Positions 58,986 through 64,000 of a DNA stretch of 64,000 bases are shown in pieces. The notes under the pieces are model-generated. The model did not search any database, was not told where the DNA came from, and saw only the letters and a program-made list of their open reading frames with translations. The translations under genes and the position numbers were made by a program. The stretch is from Mixophyes australis (taxonomy: Eukaryota > Chordata > Amphibia > Anura > Limnodynastidae), in NCBI GenBank assembly GCA_036250195.1, contig JAVHZZ010000002.1, forward strand, positions 64,548,205 to 64,612,204, read 5' to 3'. How positions within the stretch are numbered: position 1 is the stretch's first letter; each line of letters opens with the position of its first letter.

Positions 58986-59741
58986 CCTTGTATTAATTCC
59001 ATCCATCCGACACTGATCACTTTCCTCTGCTTGCTGTCACATTGTCCAGGTAATGTTCTATCATTGAAATGTACTGTGATACTTTTAATATAAAGTTACA
59101 AGATATACTAGATGGACAGTTTTTAGAGGCAGGGGGCCTGCAAAGTATAAGAAGGTCCATTCTTAGAAGCTGTACAAGTCCAGGCATGGAGCCCAAACCA
59201 TTTTTATTATCTGTGACACAATTTTTCACTTGAAACTGGCCTGCAGACATGTGGTTATAACATGTATGACCCAGGAAAAGCTATTAAGGTATTTCTGAGC
59301 GTTCTTTATTGATGTTGTTTGCCGTAGCATAAAACATTACACATTCTGCTTTCAATGAGGGCTATTCACGGCAATAGCAGGCTGAGTGCCTTCAGTGCCA
59401 CTTGCTTCATACATAGATCAGCTATGTGGAAACCTCTGACTGGAAATAGGCCGTCTGTGTGTGATTGGAGGTAGAAGACCAACACATCTGGTATGTAAGA
59501 ATGTTTTCATTTCTCAAAAGCTCCAAGAGCTGTAAAAGTTAATCGTTGTTTATTTCCATAAACTTTTACATACAAATAGTGCACGATGTACTGCAAATTT
59601 ACTTTAGAATTTCAATGGTGTGGCTTCATGTATGTTTTATTAGCCATTAGTGTGCGACTGAAGTAATATGCTTATTAATTAAAGTACATGCAAAGTGTTG
59701 TACAGTGTTGGGCATTAATAGAAGCAGGAAAAAGTAACATT

Positions 59742-59985
59742 AAGGCATATTTGCCTACTCTCCCGGAATGTCTGGGAGGCTCCCAAATTTCAGTCATCCC
59801 AGAAGAGCAGCTACTCTCCCTGACAGAGGCGGGACTTAATTATGCGATCTGCGCCATTATTCCCTGCCACACAATGCTGCAGCTCATGACGGAGGCAGGG
59901 CAACAGTGCCGCGATGGTGTCACCGCACCCCCTCCCACACTTGTCAGCTGACCTGAATGGAAAAGTTGGCAAGTATGCATTAAGG
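59742..59985. mobile_element. inverted-repeat element related to 44962-45177
   Basis: Left GCATATTTGCCTACTCTCCC and GGAATGTCTGGGAGGCTCCC; right AAAAGTTGGCAAGTATGC. An open frame through it is not a gene. Confidence 0.7.
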
Positions 59986-59989
59986 GGAC

Positions 59990-61430
59990 GAAAGTTTTTG
60001 GATAACTAAATATATTTGATTCTCAAGCTTTTTTAGATTACTTTCATATATCCTAGGTCTGTCACAAAAGCTAGAGATGCAAATGCAATTCTTGTTCAAA
60101 ACATCACTTCTACAAACATCTTGGTACAAACCTAATTTATATCAAGTACTTTTGTCTCCCTGTAAATAAAACTTAAAGGGGGTTGTTTGTGGTATCGGCA
60201 ACAGCAAGGACTCCAATACCCCAAACGTGGGTCATGTGTTCCTCTCCGCTCACACATATGTTCAAAGGAAAACTTTCCTCTCCATTCTGAATGGACTAGG
60301 TAAACTAGATGGCTCCGGTAATGGATTAGCACCCTAAATACATTATTATATTTTCCCCTAGTCCTCCCATCTCTCAATACAAACATTGACACATGAATTG
60401 TTTTTCACTACCAACCAAACAATAACAGGAAACTGGATGAAATTATAATTTGGCCCATTGCATCCACAATATTAATACTCTACTTACTCTGCTTAGAAAA
60501 GAAAAAAACATTATATTTCGAGCCTTGTGAGAGTTTTTTTTAAGTGGACCCCTCATTTTCCCTCACACTGGAGGCAGCAATTGTGTGTCATGCATGCCTC
60601 AGTGAGTCAAAAGTTTGTAATGAATTGATGAGCTCCATTTTCAAGACTAGAGTTTCAGTCCACAAAATGGCTGCCTCAACTGTGTGCAGGTGATGGGACG
60701 TCATACAAATACATGTTAAACAATCTTTCCAGCTGTCCACCTGGCATTTAGTGGGATTAACAGCAGCTGAGACTAGAATGAAGCAGATTATTTTGTGTAC
60801 TCCTTGTTGTAAAATGAATTGTAATCTTTACTTTGAGTTTATTTATCACTATGAATTAATTTTAGAATGTTGTCTATGTTGAAATTATGTAGTTTGTTGA
60901 GTAGCAATTTAACTTCCTGCATATTTATAGTTAGTCCGCTCTGGTCTGTACCAACATAGCTCACACTTCAGTATTTCTCCACAGACGTGGTGATTATTTC
61001 AATATCATATGTGTGATTCCTTGTTTTATGTAGGTAAACCAAATAAATACAGTTTAAAAAATAAAGAACTATTTGACCCCTTGTGATGAAAACCTCCTTG
61101 TACATGGAGGAAAGACTTAGGTTTAGGTGAGAACTTGCCCATGGGTCTTGCTAAAGTAGCAGTGGATATTTTCTCCCCATCCATGCCTCTTATTCAGGTG
61201 ACTAACGAGACAGAAGGAGGACTTATGCCCCATAAATATCGATGAATGCATTGTTAAGCGCAGGAGTTCTCAAGCTGGAAGTCTGGAAGACTTTCATTGC
61301 AAGTCTTCCAAGCCTCCCATAGTCTATCCTTCTGCAAAAATGTCCATATTTTTTCCACTGGGTGTTTGTGATGCTGATAGTCAGCAGCTGGGGCACCTTG
61401 TATACAGGTCTCAGGCCAGAAACCAGGTAA
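59990..61430. other. no gene recognised
   Basis: Checked for CAB39L coding exons on the plus strand; none seen. Confidence 0.5.
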
Positions 61431-61439
61431 GTACACAGC

Positions 61440-61520
61440 ATGGTAGCACAGGGGTTAGAATGATTAGCATTGCTGCCTCATATCGGAGGGCCGTTGATTC
61501 CATTCTCACCCCAGGGCACT
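61440..61520 (+). mobile_element. SINE head fragment
   Basis: ATGGTAGCACAGGGGTTAG, GCATTGCTGCCTCATATCGG and GCCGTTGATTCCATTCTCAC, the tRNA-like head with A and B boxes. Confidence 0.6.
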
Positions 61521-61529
61521 ATCTCTATT

Positions 61530-62540
61530 ATGTTATGTTATTTTGTTTTTTTTTATGTTATTTTTTTTACATGGCCTTTTGGTTTCCCTTTAATTATGTA
61601 GGAAGGAGTCTGATCATTAAGCTGTTCAGCCTATTACAAGTAATGGACAAATTGTGTAAATAACTGTAAATTATTATCCACTTAGCAGAAAACCTTCACG
61701 TACATATTGACAGTATAGACAGTTTAGATGAAAATAACTACTTGCATCCCACAGTAGTATAAGCCCAATGACTAATCTGCGGCTGCTTGGTTCACAAACA
61801 TCGTAATGTATATAAACATGCACTTATTGCTGTCTTTTGTTAATAATGACTTTTCCTCTAAATTCCAAGTTAGCTGTTTCTTGGGTCTCCAATAAGTTGG
61901 AGAGAATTGGTCCAGGAAACTTTTGTAAAGGACTTAAATGATCTCCTTTCTTAAATGATCTTCTCTGTCTCTAATAACCACTGTCATCCTACTAGCCATA
62001 ATTATTGTCCTCTATACTTGACCCCAATACTGGGATGTTACTTAATGTAAGCACAAGCAGCGCTTGGATTTTCTTATTTTAAAGATGCTCTATTGCCTGC
62101 TGTACAACTTTACTAACCGGCTTCTCCTCAAAGCTGGAGCCTCAGGAGCTGCTCCATGCAACTGTTATTTGGTTGGCTCTGTAGAACCGGAAAATCAATG
62201 GCATTAGCTACTGGCGGTGGGAAATCATTCAAAAGCCGCAGCACACACTGCCCTCCTCCGGGAAAGGCAGCATGTAGCAGTCCCTCTTTCAGTAGGTGGA
62301 AGTGCAGCTTTAAACGTCCTGGGGACTTAGATTTTTTTGGAACCAACTGTATATACTTGAGCTTCATTCATTTGTGGTTCAAAGAGTGCATCAATATTCT
62401 ATTAAAGTAATTCTATCGTTTTCAAATAAGCATTGCATAGGCGATTGTATTGTGTTTCTAACGCATAAAGTGATTTATTTTAGCAGATGTAAATAGTCAA
62501 CAATTCAATACATTATTATATTATGATACAGTACAGTACA
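61530..62540. other. no gene recognised
   Basis: No coding or repeat structure that I can support. Confidence 0.4.
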
Positions 62541-62544
62541 GCCA

Positions 62545-63044
62545 ATACCAAAAGATACATACATACCACTGCTATCGCATGCGCTCGCTGCGCTAACCAC
62601 GGGCACCCCTGGACAGTGATTCACCTTTGAATACTGTGATCAGTGAAGTCTGAGATCTGGGTGCACAGCTATGATCATATATACACAGTCAGTGTTACAG
62701 AGAACAATGCAAATGACGTGGCTTGCTTCTATAGGTCCAGACATCATATGGGTCCAGGCTAAACAGGTCATAGGCTGATTCAATCTAAGGAATCCAAAGG
62801 TGGGGGTCGTCTCTCCAGGGAATGAGCTCCTTTCTTCCCGCCAATGCTCCAGTTACAATTAGCATTTCATAGCCAACATCATACAAAGGTTTATTCCCTA
62901 ATATCAATAACTAAAGTATGCAATGTGCGATCTCTTCGCCGACTGCACCGGACAGATGCTGATGATTAGGGTTTCAATATGATACTAGGCATGATACCTT
63001 TCCTATAACCTGAACCTTGAATATCACTGAAGAGTACATATAAT

Positions 63045-63082
<38 letters not shown>

Positions 63083-63262
63083 CTAATAATAAACCAAATA
63101 CTATCTGCTCATAAATGACAGTGTAACGGAACCAATATGAATATGAATTATATAAATAACTAAATGTTGTAATGCGAGTGTGTGCGTGCGTATTTTACCG
63201 TGCGATCGCACCATGCCACGCGTTACGTGTCGTACGGATCGCAATCGCACGGCAAAACAATA
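62545..63262 (-). mobile_element. solo LTR-like element (copy 2)
   Basis: The reverse complement aligns with 16640-17445: GTTCAGGTTATAGGAAAGGT, CATCTGTCCGGTGCAGTCGG, GAGATCGCACATTGCATACT, CCTGGAGAGACGACCCCCA and CTATAGAAGCAAGCCACG. A TA array (about 63045-63080) has expanded inside. The CpG-rich GCGATCGCACGG block at about 63200 has decayed in copy 1. Confidence 0.65.
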
Positions 63263-63269
63263 TTAACCA

Positions 63270-64000
63270 ATATACTTTCGTTAATCCAATTATACGACTT
63301 CGACAATTCATATTTGATGAACACATCATATTATATCCGCCACTTTCATATTGATCCCTAAGAAATATCTATAGGGTTTTTTGATGGTAGCTGTCAGAAT
63401 GTCACATTGCCCATGTTGGACTTCATGAAAATGTTTTGAAACATGACAGCTTATTTAATAACTTGCATAACTTTCTCTACATTCTTTAAATCTAATACCT
63501 GTCTGGTTACGAGTTCAAAAATACACTGCCTCTCCTTTACAGCAGTGTCAGAACCTCACCCATCCTCGCCCGCAAATGCGTACTCTAATGAGCTGCTGTT
63601 GCGACATCCAATCAGATGCCACATTTTTAACGTAAAGTGGAAACCCCATGTGATATGTATCCTAAGAGAATTTGAGGGTATTGCAGTAAATGAGAAACTG
63701 AGTTCATTTGGATGTTGTCTTGGCTAATCATTAAAATAAATCTCCAATTATGCTGATGTAATTTTGTTTTTTCGTGGAGGGGTTGGTTAAATGTGTCTTT
63801 TGCAGACATATAACCCCTAACTTATATATAACCGTTTACTATATACACTCTTAAATAGAGTTGAGTACCACTTTCCTGTCCTTGAGTCCCTGCCATCTTC
63901 AGAGTACTTTGTTCACAGTCACCCTCACTTCTTTAGTGAACCTGTGAGAAACTTGTAAACTGCCACGGGAGTTGCTTTTACTCCTCTAGTTATTTTCGGA
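63270..64000. other. no gene recognised
   Basis: No coding exon or repeat structure that I can support. Confidence 0.4.

Noticed and set aside
49500..64000. CAB39L coding exons on the plus strand
   Set aside because: I looked for the conserved MPLFSKSH start and the ARM-repeat exons and saw none. The gene is only inferred from synteny.
1..64000. CRISPR arrays, bacterial operons, rRNA or tRNA genes
   Set aside because: No direct-repeat/spacer pattern and no intact tRNA or rRNA fold. The tRNA-like sequence seen belongs to SINE heads.

Overview
The window is vertebrate nuclear DNA, most likely from a frog or toad. The evidence is one long, intron-rich vertebrate gene set in dense repeats of anuran character: hairpin hAT MITEs, tRNA-headed SINEs ending in CATCAT-type tails, L2/CR1 LINE ends, DIRS-like elements, Tc1-like relics and long TA and CA arrays. 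There are no operons or prokaryotic features. The species assignment is inference; I could not run a search.

The one convincing cellular gene is SETDB2, a histone H3 lysine-9 methyltransferase, on the minus strand. I could join 13 coding exons from the start codon at 44063 to the stop at 14835. They give an open frame of 689 codons plus stop, and every junction is in phase. The protein has the family order: an N-terminal region specific to SETDB2, then MBD, pre-SET, and a SET domain split by a long low-complexity insert, then post-SET. Twelve of the 13 acceptor/donor pairs inside the CDS look canonical; one intron (33942-30929) appears to start with GC. A 5' untranslated exon ends at 49189 in a GC-richer stretch with ETS-like and YY1-like motifs. 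In mammals CAB39L lies head to head with SETDB2, so the plus-strand side of this promoter may start CAB39L, but I found none of its coding exons here.

Layout. 1-4,860: relic Ty3/gypsy retrotransposon (minus) with RT, protease and gag pieces and a 68-bp tandem repeat. 5,900-8,400: hAT MITE, SINE, CA array and another MITE. 8,354-13,066: large inverted-repeat element with DIRS-like ends. 13,800-14,200: L2 tail and a hAT-like palindrome. 14,580-49,300: SETDB2, with introns full of mobile DNA. The 8.9-kb intron 12 (23861-14953) holds an LTR, two Tc1 relics, an L1 end and a three-level nested insertion. Intron 7 holds a DIRS start, intron 8 a Crypton-like tyrosine-recombinase relic, intron 6 a perfect 93-bp-arm palindrome, and intron 1 an L2 and a dated hAT pair. 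49,300-64,000: presumed intron or intergenic DNA of the divergent gene, with SINEs, a relic hAT transposase, an L2 inserted into a SINE, and a second copy of the LTR.

I found no undescribed functional system that the sequence itself supports. The best leads are the GC-AG intron, the promoter architecture, the ZNF143-like core inside a MITE family, and the sharply defined nested insertions.
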